Part shown: positions 1-9,319 of the stretch, piece by piece | Layout: each line of letters begins with the position of its first letter | How positions within the stretch are numbered: the first letter of the stretch is position 1 | DNA from: an uncultured Schlesneria sp. | GTDB lineage: Bacteria > Planctomycetota > Planctomycetia > Planctomycetales > Planctomycetaceae | DNA: 64,000 bases | Direction: 5' to 3' | Assembly (NCBI GenBank): GCA_903899985.1 | Contig: CAIULL010000254.1 | Coordinates: 42,640-106,639, forward strand | Notes under the pieces: model-generated | What the model saw: the letters and a program-made list of their open reading frames with translations, nothing else | Told to the model about the DNA's origin: nothing | The model's database searches: none | Translations under genes and position numbers: made by a program

Positions 1-1
1 C

Positions 2-274
2 GTGACAACCGATCTACGCGGCGCCAAGATCAACGCCAAAGTTCGTGATGCGCAAGTCGAACTGATCCCCTACATGCTGATCGTTGGCGGTCGAGACGTT
101 GAAAACGGCACAGTATCAATCCGCGACCGTATCGAAGGTGACCTCGGTGCCATGCCTCTGGAGGCGGCTCTGACCAAGCTTCAAAATGAAGTCGCTGAAC
201 GAACAATCCGCCAAGTAAGCGAGAAGAAGTTTCAGCAATTTGACGAGGCAGGCGAAGCGGCAAACGAATACTGA
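2..274 (+). CDS. thrS: Threonyl-tRNA synthetase, C-terminal fragment (5' end outside window)
   Basis: Only the last 90 codons lie in the window; the reading frame is open to the left edge, so the GTG at position 2 is not a start. The peptide matches the class II anticodon-binding domain that ends ThrRS: KINAKVRDAQ, then IPYMLIVGGRDVENGTVSIR, then GDLGAMPLE. This domain recognises the tRNA-Thr anticodon in the cytoplasm. The final residues after the conserved helix are hydrophilic and variable. The next gene starts about 120 bases downstream and appears unrelated. ThrRS is by far the best match; other class IIa synthetases share the fold but not this motif set. Confidence 0.9.
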   Translation: MTTDLRGAKINAKVRDAQVELIPYMLIVGGRDVENGTVSIRDRIEGDLGAMPLEAALTKLQNEVAERTIRQVSEKKFQQFDEAGEAANEY

Positions 275-394
275 ATCAGTATTTGAAACGAAATGCGATC
301 GGCAGGTAACGCGACGGCGTAAACGACGAACGTCACCTGGGTTTGGTATTTGACTGAGCAAATACAACTCTCGAATCGATGGGAGTCTGTTGTC

Positions 395-1621
395 ATGCGA
401 AAAAACAAACCGTCGTTTTCAGCCGCTTGGTTCGCCCTCATCTCATTGACAGTCAGCTATTTGGCGTCCGCAACGTTGTCGGAAGCCGCTGAACCTGCGC
501 CGGTGGCTCCAAGCGCACAGAATGACGACCCGCTGCAAATGGGCTTGCCGCCCATAATCTTCGCTGTGGCCGGGATCGAAGCAAACATCTATTTTGACAA
601 CGTGGTTCTCACGCTGAACACGGCAAATTATGCGTTCGATGTGACATGTCCCAAGGGCAAACAACAGGCCGAAAGATGGACCTGGACACCAACTGAGGCC
701 GACGTTGGCGATGTTCCGCTCCAGTTGGAAGTCCGTGATGATCAGAACCGGGTTGTCTCACGCGGAAGCACGACTATCAAAGTTTCGGCAACCAAATCAG
801 ACAAGAACAATTCACTCTCTTTGTTACTCATCGGTGACAGCCTGACACATGCCTCAGTCTATTCACAGCATTTACTCGATCTCGCAGGCAAACCGGGCCA
901 GCGAGCTCTAAAATTGATCGGGTCTCACGGCGTGGCACCAACGTTGGGGCCGAACCGCCACGAGGGATACGGCGGATGGACGGCTCAACGATTCGTCACT
1001 CATTTTGCGGAGACTGCACGACAAGGAGACTATTCAAAACGAGGTAGCCCGTTTCTGTACAAGCAGTCTGATGGCACCGTGAAGCTCGAATTCCAGCACT
1101 ATTGCCAGGATGTGAATGAGGGACGATATCCAGACGCGGTGACGATCTTCCTTGGTCCCAACGACATCTTTTCGTATCAGGACGAGACCATCGCAGGCGG
1201 AATCCAGGAGATGTTAGGTCACTACGATAAGTTGATCGAGATGGTCAAAGCAGCCAGTCCCGCCACACGGATTGGCGTCATGCTTCCCGTTCCTCCAGCA
1301 GCCAGTCAGGATGCGTTCGGCAGCAACTATGCGAATGGCCAGACACGCTGGCAGTACAAACGAAACCAGCATTTTCTGGTATCGGCGATGATCAAGCGGT
1401 ATGGAAGTCGACAATCCGAATCAGTTCATCTGGTCCCGACACACGTAAACTTGGATACCGTTCACAATTATCCGACCGAAACGGTGTCACCTAATGCTCA
1501 TGCGGAATTGAAGGTCGTCCGGCAGAACAATGGAGTTCATCCAGCGGCGACAGGTTATCGCCAAATCGGGGACACGGTTTTCGCCTGGCTCGCTTCGCTC
1601 AGTACCGCAGAAGCTCCGTGA
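395..1621 (+). CDS. Secreted SGNH/GDSL-family hydrolase
   Basis: About 408 residues from the ATG at 395, which opens a typical signal peptide (MRKNKPSF, then a hydrophobic stretch ending near LSEAAEPA). An upstream in-frame start at 350 would put 15 hydrophilic residues before it and is less likely. Residues 50-140 resemble a small beta-sandwich. The catalytic domain begins at LLLIGDSLTHAS (GDS block), with GYGGWTAQRF, then LGPNDIF (the N block), and ends with NNGVHPAATGYRQIGD, which supplies the Asp/His-like C-terminal pair. The enzyme is probably an exported esterase or carbohydrate deacetylase; the substrate is unknown. It stands alone between thrS and a convergent DUF1501 gene. Confidence 0.8.
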   Translation: MRKNKPSFSAAWFALISLTVSYLASATLSEAAEPAPVAPSAQNDDPLQMGLPPIIFAVAGIEANIYFDNVVLTLNTANYAFDVTCPKGKQQAERWTWTPTEADVGDVPLQLEVRDDQNRVVSRGSTTIKVSATKSDKNNSLSLLLIGDSLTHASVYSQHLLDLAGKPGQRALKLIGSHGVAPTLGPNRHEGYGGWTAQRFVTHFAETARQGDYSKRGSPFLYKQSDGTVKLEFQHYCQDVNEGRYPDAVTIFLGPNDIFSYQDETIAGGIQEMLGHYDKLIEMVKAASPATRIGVMLPVPPAASQDAFGSNYANGQTRWQYKRNQHFLVSAMIKRYGSRQSESVHLVPTHVNLDTVHNYPTETVSPNAHAELKVVRQNNGVHPAATGYRQIGDTVFAWLASLSTAEAP

Positions 1622-1707
1622 GGTCGTGAAAAACATACTGGCTCCGATCGGTTCACCAGGTCATATAGGACCGTTGAATTCAATAAGGTGACCGCGTTTC
1701 CTTGCCG

Positions 1708-3162
1708 TTACCCCAACACACCAGGAATCGTCTTCCAGCTTTGGGCAACGCCCGTCAACCGTTCTTGCCGACCATTCGTTTCGAAGAACAGGTCATCTGG
1801 CCGTAGTCCTAATGCGGTCAGAATCGTTGCATGCAGGTTTTTGACGGGTTGCGGCTGGTCGACGGCTCGCAGGCCAATTTCGTCAGTTGCACCAATTGCT
1901 TGCCCTGACTTTACACCACCACCCGCCATCCAGATTGTAAACCCATAGGGGTTATGGTTGCGTCCGTTATTCCCCTGCATCATCGGAGTACGACCGAATT
2001 CGCCAGCCCAGACAACCAGCGTCGTCTCTAACAACCCGCGTTGCTTAAGATCAGCCAATAACGCGGCAATCGGTTGATCCGTTTGAGCCGCATTTCGCTG
2101 GTGGTAATCGGTGTTGTTATCATGTCCATCCCAGCCCAGCTTGTCGACGGCATTATAAAGCTGGACGAAGCGGACGCCTTTCTCAATTAATCGACGCGAC
2201 AACAGGCACATTCGTCCGAACAGGACCTTGTTCTTATTCTCGTCATTCAGCCCGTATGCGTTTTGCGTCTGCTGCGTCTCTTGAGCCAATTCGCCGACAT
2301 CGATTGCTTCAGACTGCATTCGATAGGCCAGTTCGTACGAAGCGATTCGACCATCCAGTTCCAGGACACCGGGCCGTTGTACAGCATGCATTCGATTGAG
2401 TTCCTGAACGACATCAAGCGTCGAACGTTGAACGCCAACCAGATCTGCTGGAGGCTCCAGATTCAGTGCCAGAGGGCCTTCGTAACGGAACTGAGTCCCC
2501 TGAAACGCCGCAGGAAGAAAACCATTACTCCAGTTGGCCGACCCGCCCAAGCCTCCAACTTTATATAACAAGACATAGCCGGGCAGGTTCTGGTTGACCG
2601 AACCAAGACCATAGGTCACCCACGATCCCATGCTCGGCTTGCCGCTCAGAATTGATCCCGTATTCATCAAATAGGTCGCGGGAGCGTGGTTCGAGCTGTC
2701 ACTATACATCGACCGAACCAGGCACAATTCGTCTGCATGTTGAGCTGTATGTGGCAGCAAATCCGAAAACCACAAACCGCTTTCACCATGCTGAGCCCAT
2801 TTCCAGGGGCCGGACATCAGTTCGTCCTTACAGTGATTGAGGACGCCACCGACCTTGTCGTTCTGATTTTTGAACGATTCGGGAACCGGTTGCCCATTCA
2901 GCCGGATCAATTCGGGTTTGTAATCGATCAGATCAAACGTCGAAGGACCTCCGTATTGAAACAGAAAGATGACCTGTTTCGCCCTTGAGGCAACGTGCGA
3001 CAAACGCTCAATCAAGGGATTCAACGGATCAATCGTTGTCTGTTGCGGTGATGCAGCACGAGTGTCCTCCGCGAGCAAAGCGGCCAATGCGACGCTACCG
3101 AAGCCAGCTCCAGACCGCTGAAGAAAGTCTCGACGATTAAAATTAAGGTTTTCAAGTGGCAT
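1708..3162 (-). CDS. DUF1501 family protein (Tat-exported, sulfatase-like)
   Basis: About 484 residues. The ATG at 3162 begins MPLENLNFNRRDFLQRSGAG, a twin-arginine signal (NRRDFLQ) followed by a hydrophobic run ending in ADTRAA-like sequence, so export through Tat is likely. A TTG at 3186 would add eight residues and abut the upstream stop. Family markers are FLFQYGGPSTFDLIDYKP near the start, SNHAPATYLMNTG, and the late WAGEFGRTPMMQGNNGRNHN block, which resembles the alkaline-phosphatase/sulfatase metal site. It is the second gene of a pair with the PSCyt1/DUF1553 gene directly upstream, an arrangement repeated many times in planctomycete genomes. Its biochemical role is unknown. Confidence 0.9.
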   Translation of the reverse strand: MPLENLNFNRRDFLQRSGAGFGSVALAALLAEDTRAASPQQTTIDPLNPLIERLSHVASRAKQVIFLFQYGGPSTFDLIDYKPELIRLNGQPVPESFKNQNDKVGGVLNHCKDELMSGPWKWAQHGESGLWFSDLLPHTAQHADELCLVRSMYSDSSNHAPATYLMNTGSILSGKPSMGSWVTYGLGSVNQNLPGYVLLYKVGGLGGSANWSNGFLPAAFQGTQFRYEGPLALNLEPPADLVGVQRSTLDVVQELNRMHAVQRPGVLELDGRIASYELAYRMQSEAIDVGELAQETQQTQNAYGLNDENKNKVLFGRMCLLSRRLIEKGVRFVQLYNAVDKLGWDGHDNNTDYHQRNAAQTDQPIAALLADLKQRGLLETTLVVWAGEFGRTPMMQGNNGRNHNPYGFTIWMAGGGVKSGQAIGATDEIGLRAVDQPQPVKNLHATILTALGLRPDDLFFETNGRQERLTGVAQSWKTIPGVLG

Positions 3163-3186
3163 AACGGACTCTGAATGAGAGAACAA

Positions 3187-5736
3187 TCAATCGATATACA
3201 TGAACTCGTTCAGATTAAGAACTGCTCGACACAGATCGCGCAGTGCCAATAATTCCGCTTGATCCTCAGCACCATCGATCCGATGTTGATCGGTATGGCG
3301 ACGGAGGAGATCCAGGCAGATCGCTTTTTCTTTCGCGTCGGGGGATCGGCTTAGCGCTCGTTGAAACAAGACTTCGACTCGTCTATCTGAATCGTGACCA
3401 GTCTCTTCAGCCACTCGTTCTGCCAGGATCGACGCAAAGCGAATGGATTCAGGACTGTTGAACAACATCAACGCTTGAGGCGCCACAACAGTCGTATCAC
3501 GGCGAGCACACGAAACCGTCGTGTCAGGAAGGTCGAAAGCTTGCAGGAACGGAATCGGCATCGCTCGTTTGCGGACGAGAAACACACTGCGGACATCCGT
3601 TTCTTCAACGGGATCTTCGTACCAGCCTTGCATCCGCCCCCCGTCCCCGCCGTCCTTTGCTTCTAGGATTCCCGGTTGAGCATGCAGTAAATCGATCGGC
3701 ACATTCGGCCAGCGTGGCTTGCCCGAATCGGCTGACTTCAATGCGCCGGATACCGAAAGCAAACTGTCACGCAACGTCTCGGCATCAAGACGAACAACGT
3801 TTTGTCGCCAAAGCAGCCTGTTTTCCGGATCTTTTTCCTGATTGCGGCCATTGTCATGCGACCCCATATCAGGACGAGTTGCATTGCTGGTTTGCCGATA
3901 AGTCGCAGAACAGACGATCGCACGATGCAGTTTCTTGATCGACCACCCATCGTTGATAAAAGCGATGGCAAGCCAGTCGAGTAACTCGGGGTGTGTCGGC
4001 CGCGCGCCACTAAAGCCAAAATCATTTGCAGTCGCGACAAGCCCCACTCCAAAGTGATGCTGCCAGACGCGGTTGACCAGCGTTCGAGCTGTCCACGGAT
4101 TTTCCGATGAGGCAATCCAGTTGGCCAACGCCAGCCTACGGCCCGTCGTATCAGCTCGGGGTGGTTCGATCGTTGCCGGATTTGGATCAAGAACCGAGAC
4201 GAATCCGGGTGGAACTTCTTCGCGCGGTTGCGAAAAGTCACCTTGATAAAACACATGCGTCTCCGGAGCTTCCGCACCGGAATCGGTCGCTCCCATGGCC
4301 ATACGGGTCGAACGTTTCTTCGTTTCGATCTGGGCGATCGTTTTACTGAGTTCGTCGTATCGAGGCTGATCCTCGCTCTTGTCCTTATCCAGCTTCGACT
4401 GTTCCTCTTTCAGCGGTGCCGACTCTTCATCAACTGCGGCGTTGTGCCTGGCGATCTCTTCCAGATCATCAGCCAATTCAATCACCAGATCGTTTCGAGG
4501 AGTCACACCCGCGAAGAACGCCCGCAGGCGAAAGTGGTCAGCCTGTGAGAGCGGATCATACTTATGATCATGACATTGGCAGCACGAAAAGGTTAATCCC
4601 AGAAAGGCCGAACCCGTTGTGTTTGTCAGGTCTGCCAATTGCTGGTCCCGATGTCGAACTTCTTCCTGGAAAATCGGGGCGGTACTGTCCCATTGGCCCA
4701 GTCTCAAGAATCCCGTGGCAATTAACTTGTCGGCTTCATTAGCGTTCTTCGCCGGACCATCAACGAGCTCGTCCCCAGCGAGTTGCTCTCGAATGAACTG
4801 GTCATAGGGCTTATCCTGGTTGAACGAGCGAATGACATAATCGCGGTATTGCCAAGCTAATGGCCGGTATTCATCACGTTCAAATCCTTCGGTATCGGCA
4901 TAGCGAACAACATCGAGCCAATGTCGCGCCCAACGCTCGCCATAACGTGGGGAATCCAACAGTCGGTCGACCAGGTTTTCGTACGCGTTTGACGATGAAT
5001 CCTCAACAAAACTTCGCACGTCATCGGGTGTCGGCGGCAATCCAGTCAGGTCAAAACTCAATCGACGGATTAAGGTTCGTTTGTCCGCTTGAACTGAAGG
5101 AACGATCCCCGCATCAGTCAGGCGTTTTCGGATTAACCAGTCGATCAATCCAGGAGCGAGGTGTTGTACTGATTCCGCAGCCAGACCCTCGGGCCCCTTG
5201 AAACACGATTCATCAATCACTGGCTTTTTTAAAGACCACAAGTCGAGTCTCTCACCGCCAAATATTTTTCGAATCGGGTTGTTCGCATCGGTAAAAGCAT
5301 TCCCCATTGGTATGGCTTGCCGTGATTCATCTTCGACAGGCAGCATCGCTTGCACAGGCCAATAAGCTCCCGACTCGACCCAGTGTTCCAGAACTTTGAT
5401 TTCCCGGTCTGACAGCCGGGACTTGGGTGGCATCTGCAAGTCAGGATTTCTGAACCGTACGGCTTCAATCAGTCGACTTTTCGCGAGATCCCCGGGGATG
5501 ATCGCAGGCCCGGTATCGCCCCCACGCTTTGCTGCCGTCAGCGAATCAAGTCGTAAACCACCTTCTTGCTTCTCCACACCGTGGCAGGAAATGCATTTCG
5601 ATTGAAGCAGTGGTTGAACGACTTCGACAAATTCTTTGGTTTTTATGTCTTCATTTGCGAACACGAACGTCGATGAAAACACGAACGCTGCAACGAGCGA
5701 AATGGTGTGATGACGGTTGAAGCACTGATGTTTCAT
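3187..5736 (-). CDS. Planctomycete cytochrome c protein (PSCyt1-DUF1549-DUF1553)
   Basis: About 849 residues from the ATG at 5736 (signal peptide through FVFSSTFVFA); a further start at 5757 is possible. Domain order: PSCyt1 cytochrome with CISCHGVEKQEGGLRLDS and a distal MPPKSRL that would supply the axial Met; DUF1549 with RLSFDLTGLPPTP and RYGERWARHWLDVVRYADTE; a coiled segment around residues 430-480; DUF1553 with TARTLVNRVWQHHFG and a C-terminal NSPESIRFA region. A second heme-like motif, CCQCHDHKYDP, lies inside DUF1549. The protein should be periplasmic. The stop is immediately upstream of the DUF1501 gene, so the two are very likely co-transcribed. Function is undetermined; redox or polysaccharide-related roles have been suggested for the family. 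Confidence 0.9.
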   Translation of the reverse strand: MKHQCFNRHHTISLVAAFVFSSTFVFANEDIKTKEFVEVVQPLLQSKCISCHGVEKQEGGLRLDSLTAAKRGGDTGPAIIPGDLAKSRLIEAVRFRNPDLQMPPKSRLSDREIKVLEHWVESGAYWPVQAMLPVEDESRQAIPMGNAFTDANNPIRKIFGGERLDLWSLKKPVIDESCFKGPEGLAAESVQHLAPGLIDWLIRKRLTDAGIVPSVQADKRTLIRRLSFDLTGLPPTPDDVRSFVEDSSSNAYENLVDRLLDSPRYGERWARHWLDVVRYADTEGFERDEYRPLAWQYRDYVIRSFNQDKPYDQFIREQLAGDELVDGPAKNANEADKLIATGFLRLGQWDSTAPIFQEEVRHRDQQLADLTNTTGSAFLGLTFSCCQCHDHKYDPLSQADHFRLRAFFAGVTPRNDLVIELADDLEEIARHNAAVDEESAPLKEEQSKLDKDKSEDQPRYDELSKTIAQIETKKRSTRMAMGATDSGAEAPETHVFYQGDFSQPREEVPPGFVSVLDPNPATIEPPRADTTGRRLALANWIASSENPWTARTLVNRVWQHHFGVGLVATANDFGFSGARPTHPELLDWLAIAFINDGWSIKKLHRAIVCSATYRQTSNATRPDMGSHDNGRNQEKDPENRLLWRQNVVRLDAETLRDSLLSVSGALKSADSGKPRWPNVPIDLLHAQPGILEAKDGGDGGRMQGWYEDPVEETDVRSVFLVRKRAMPIPFLQAFDLPDTTVSCARRDTTVVAPQALMLFNSPESIRFASILAERVAEETGHDSDRRVEVLFQRALSRSPDAKEKAICLDLLRRHTDQHRIDGAEDQAELLALRDLCRAVLNLNEFMYID

Positions 5737-6007
5737 GCGGTCATGCTCACGAATCAACGTTGTGCCCGAAAAACTGCCTGAGGGTCATCTATTCAAGGAA
5801 ATGCAGCCGAGGCATGGTGCGTTTAACGCCCCCTTCTGATTCTAATCAATCGGCTTCGTAATTGTCGGCATCCATCACAACTCATAGAAATAAAAGAATT
5901 GATAATTGACGGTTTTTGCTTTGATCGGTACGTTTGCGGCGAGCGAAAAGTCGTAGCGAACGGCTTGAACCGGTTTCTGCGGTATGATACCTCAGCGGGA
6001 AAATCTC

Positions 6008-7123
6008 ATGGCCCAAGTTCGTGTTCTTGTCGGTACGCGTAAAGGTGCATTCATCCTCACTTCCGATGGGAAACGCGAAAAATGGGATGTCAACGGTCCC
6101 TTTTTCGGCGGTTGGGAAATCTATCATCTAAAGGGTTCTCCCGTTGATCCGAATCGAATTTATGCGTCTCAATCAAGCAGTTGGTTCGGGCAATTAATTC
6201 AGCGTTCCAACGATGGTGGCAAAACTTGGGAACCGGTCGATAACAAATTTGTCTACGACGGTATTCCTGGGACTCATCAATGGTACGATGGCACACCGCA
6301 CCCCTGGGAATTCAAACGAGTCTGGCATCTCGAACCTTCCTTATCCGATCCCGATACGGTTTACGCTGGAGTTGAGGACGCCGCCTTGTTTCGGACCAGT
6401 GATGGCGGAAAGTCATGGCACGAACTTTCGGGGCTTCGAACACAAGGGACTGGAGCCAACTGGATGCCCGGTGCAGGGGGGATGTGCCTGCATACCATCC
6501 TGATCGATCCGGTTGACCCACGAAGAATCTTCATCGCCATTTCGGCTGCAGGGGCATTTCGAACGGATGATGGTGGCCAGACATGGAAGCCGATCAATCG
6601 AGGCCTCAGGTCAAACCATATTCCTGATCCGACGGCCGAAGTCGGCCATTGCGTTCACCGGATTGCCGCACATCGATCACGTCCCAACGTCCTGTTCATG
6701 CAGAAACATTGGGATGTGATGCGCAGTGACGACGCCGGAGACTCGTGGCACGAGGTCAGCGGTAACCTGCCAACTGACTTTGGATTTACCATTGATGTCC
6801 ACGCTCATGAACCCGAAACGGTTTACGTCGTCCCGATCAAGAGTGACTCGGAACACTATCCGCTGGACGGAAAGCTGCAGGTCTTTCGCAGTCGAACGGG
6901 TGGAAACGATTGGGAAGCACTCACGAATGGGCTTCCACAACGCGACTGTTATGTCAACGTATTGCGCGACGCGATGGCCGTTGATTCGCTTGATCAATGC
7001 GGAGTGTACTTCGGCACAACCGGAGGCCAGGTATATGCCTCAGCCGATTCCGGAGACCATTGGATGCCGATCGTGCGGGATCTTCCTCCAGTGGTTGCGG
7101 TTGAGGTCCAGACGCTGCCATGA
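6008..7123 (+). CDS. BNR/sialidase-like beta-propeller protein (VPS10/Ycf48-like repeats)
   Basis: About 371 residues from the ATG at 6008 ([15 protein letters not shown]); an ATG at 5984 is also in frame but adds an unconserved tail. No signal peptide is visible, so it is probably cytoplasmic. Asp-box repeats of the S-x-D-x-G-x-T-W type recur: [48 protein letters not shown] and [12 protein letters not shown], consistent with a five- or six-bladed propeller. No sialidase catalytic set is obvious, so binding or scaffolding is more likely than glycosidase activity. The last codon overlaps the start of the MoaD-like gene by four bases (ATGA), so the two are translationally coupled. Confidence 0.85.
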   Translation: MAQVRVLVGTRKGAFILTSDGKREKWDVNGPFFGGWEIYHLKGSPVDPNRIYASQSSSWFGQLIQRSNDGGKTWEPVDNKFVYDGIPGTHQWYDGTPHPWEFKRVWHLEPSLSDPDTVYAGVEDAALFRTSDGGKSWHELSGLRTQGTGANWMPGAGGMCLHTILIDPVDPRRIFIAISAAGAFRTDDGGQTWKPINRGLRSNHIPDPTAEVGHCVHRIAAHRSRPNVLFMQKHWDVMRSDDAGDSWHEVSGNLPTDFGFTIDVHAHEPETVYVVPIKSDSEHYPLDGKLQVFRSRTGGNDWEALTNGLPQRDCYVNVLRDAMAVDSLDQCGVYFGTTGGQVYASADSGDHWMPIVRDLPPVVAVEVQTLP

Positions 7124-7416
7124 TTCGTATTGTTCTCCCGCCGCATCTGCAAACGTTAGCCAAAGTCGGAAGCGAGGTCACGGTTGAGGTCGAAGGGACC
7201 GCAACACGAAATGCGATTCTCGACAAACTTGAGGCTGATTATCCCTTGCTTCGCGGCACAATTAGGGATCACGTGACGCTGAAGCGGAGACCTTTCCTGA
7301 GGTTCTTCGCTTGTGGCGAAGATCTTTCGTTTGAGCCGGCGGATATACCGTTACCTGACGCAGTCTTAGCGGGCGTTGAGCCCTTTTTTGTCGTGGGGGC
7401 GGTGGCGGGTGGATAA
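7120..7416 (+). CDS. MoaD/ThiS-family ubiquitin-like protein
   Basis: 98 residues with the beta-grasp pattern of MoaD/Thi[17 protein letters not shown], a variable middle, and the C-terminal [14 protein letters not shown]. The sequence ends exactly on Gly-Gly, the feature that lets these proteins be adenylated and thiocarboxylated as sulfur carriers or conjugated to lysines. No MoaE, MoeB or ThiG partner is nearby. Instead the start overlaps the stop of the propeller gene, so it may serve that protein or a remote E1-like enzyme. Family assignment is firm; pathway is not. Confidence 0.83.
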   Translation: MIRIVLPPHLQTLAKVGSEVTVEVEGTATRNAILDKLEADYPLLRGTIRDHVTLKRRPFLRFFACGEDLSFEPADIPLPDAVLAGVEPFFVVGAVAGG

Positions 7417-7744
7417 CGCCGCCGTTGTGCAAGAACCTTCTGGCTGCACGGGCCTGACCTGCAGTAATGGGACCAATAGGACTTATGGGACGATGGGCGA
7501 ATGATGTCCTTTCAAATAAGTCCAAACTGTCCCATCATTCCAATTCGTTTTTTCAACGAATTGTTTGGGCTCTGATCGTGCTGATGTTTACTCGAAAGGG
7601 AGGCTTGGCGTTATCGTCGATGGCTGATTAACAGGCGTTTGGCTTTCCGAAGATGCCGCATCTCATGTCGTCCGTATCATTGGCGGTTCGACTCGGCCGC
7701 TCTCATAATATGAATTGTCGATTACTTAACTGGAAATCCAATAC
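7417..7744. other. Intergenic region with hairpin, no gene seen
   Basis: 328 bases between the MoaD-like and ceramidase-like genes. There is a perfect 9-bp stem with a 5-base loop at 7541-7563 (CAATTCGTT / AACGAATTG), and the phrases GGGACCAATAGGACTTATGG and TGTCCCATCATTCC, which look like a degenerate dispersed repeat. The hairpin is followed by only three T residues, so it is a poor intrinsic terminator. The promoter of the next gene should lie here, but I cannot place it. Confidence 0.45.
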
Positions 7745-9190
7745 ATGAACCGAGTCAAAACCCCTCAAAGTCGGTGTCTTGCTGGCGTCGCTCGTTGTGA
7801 TGTGACCCCCGTCGTCGGGACATTCCATCGCATGTGGGGAGCCGCCACACACAACCGATCCACCGGAGTGCATCGGCCGCTAACGGCGACGGTACTGTAT
7901 TTGCAAAGCTTGTCCGACGATGGGCAACCGCCCGTCGTGTTGACGGCCTTGGATCACTGCTTGTTATGGCCGAAGGAGATGAATCAGTTGCTTGACTCGA
8001 TCAGTGCTGCGACGGGATTGGGTCGTGAATCACTGATCGTCTTTTTTTCTCATACGCACGGTGCGGGGTTGATGGGACTGGAACGAAAGGATCTTCCGGG
8101 GGGCGACTTGATTGAACCCTACCTGAAAGATCTTGCGACGAAGATCAGTGATCTCGTTCGGGAGTCTCAGCGTCGCTCTGTCCCAGCGACGATTGTGTAT
8201 GGCCAAGGCCGCTGCAGCCTGGCGCAGAATCGTGATTACTTCGATGCCGAACGTGGCCGATACGTATGCGGTTACAACCCCGATGGCGTGACAGACGAGA
8301 CGGTCATTATCGGACGCGTCACCTCCGATACAGGGTCTTCCATCGCGACATTCGTGAACTACGCATGTCATCCGACGACGTTAGCATGGGAGAATACACT
8401 CATCAGCCCGGACTATATCGGTGCCATGCGTGAAGTCATTGAAGCGGCGACTCATGCTCCTTGCCTTTTTATCCAGGGGGCTTCGGGTGACATCGGTCCG
8501 AAACACGGCTTTGTTGGTGATGTCGACGTTGCGGATCGGAATGGTCGGGAATTGGGATATGCAGCGCTGGCGGCCCTGGAATCCCTGCCTGTCCCCGGTG
8601 TCGAGTTTGAATATGTCGGGCCTGTGATTTCCGGCGCAACTCTCGGCATCTGGAAGTACTCTCCGGAGCCTGTCGAACGTGCCTCACAACATTCACGGTG
8701 GATTGTTCGGCAAGACCTAGTGCCGCTCAAATACCGCAGCGACCTACCTTCTCGTGCGGACCTCGAACAGGAAGAATTGCAGCATCGAGCTGAAGAACAG
8801 GCGGTGATTGCCAAAGGAGATGCCGAAGCGATTCGTAATGCTCATGCGATGGTCGAACGAACCACCAGGCGTTTGATTCGCTTTGCACCGCTACCGCCAG
8901 GCGAAAGTTATCCGTATCCAGTGATCGCGTGGCGGATCGGCGATGCCGTCTGGCTGGCTCTGGACGGCGAACACTATAATGTTCTGCAACGAACGTTACG
9001 CACGCGATTTCCAAATGTTCCCTTGATCATCGGAACGATCGCTAACGGCTCGACTGTCTGGTATCTGCCTGAAACGACAAGTTACGGACTCGGGCTGTAC
9101 GAAGAGGAGGTTTCGGTACTCGCTCAAGGGTGTCTTGAAGCGGTTATTGAAGCGGCGACGAATGTAATACAAAAACTGATTGAGGCTTGA
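7745..9190 (+). CDS. Neutral/alkaline non-lysosomal ceramidase-like hydrolase
   Basis: 481 residues. The N-terminal LAGVARCDVTPVVGTFHRMW is the hallmark start of the neutral ceramidase N-terminal domain. It is followed by GVHRPLTATVLYLQS, VVLTALDHCLLW, FFSHTHGAG, which supplies His ligands for zinc, and FVNYACHPTTLAWENTLISP. GASGDIGPKHGF corresponds to the catalytic nucleophile region. There is no clear signal peptide, and the protein is shorter than true ceramidases (about 650-700 residues), lacking their C-terminal Ig-like domain. Many planctomycetes carry such short homologues; substrate is uncertain, and amide hydrolysis is the best guess. Confidence 0.82.
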   Translation: MNRVKTPQSRCLAGVARCDVTPVVGTFHRMWGAATHNRSTGVHRPLTATVLYLQSLSDDGQPPVVLTALDHCLLWPKEMNQLLDSISAATGLGRESLIVFFSHTHGAGLMGLERKDLPGGDLIEPYLKDLATKISDLVRESQRRSVPATIVYGQGRCSLAQNRDYFDAERGRYVCGYNPDGVTDETVIIGRVTSDTGSSIATFVNYACHPTTLAWENTLISPDYIGAMREVIEAATHAPCLFIQGASGDIGPKHGFVGDVDVADRNGRELGYAALAALESLPVPGVEFEYVGPVISGATLGIWKYSPEPVERASQHSRWIVRQDLVPLKYRSDLPSRADLEQEELQHRAEEQAVIAKGDAEAIRNAHAMVERTTRRLIRFAPLPPGESYPYPVIAWRIGDAVWLALDGEHYNVLQRTLRTRFPNVPLIIGTIANGSTVWYLPETTSYGLGLYEEEVSVLAQGCLEAVIEAATNVIQKLIEA

Positions 9191-9319
9191 TTTGCGATGC
9201 AAGTCTTGCCGCTAAGGTGTGAACGACGTATTCTTCATTCATCGAAGATTCACAATTCGGCGATGCCGGATGCGAGCAAATCGAGGGAACGACTGATCGA
9301 ACTGAGCGAAGGAAATGAG

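Noticed and set aside
7541..7563. Intrinsic terminator after the MoaD-like gene
   Set aside because: The stem is A/T-rich and there is no adequate T-run on either side, so I list it only as a hairpin.
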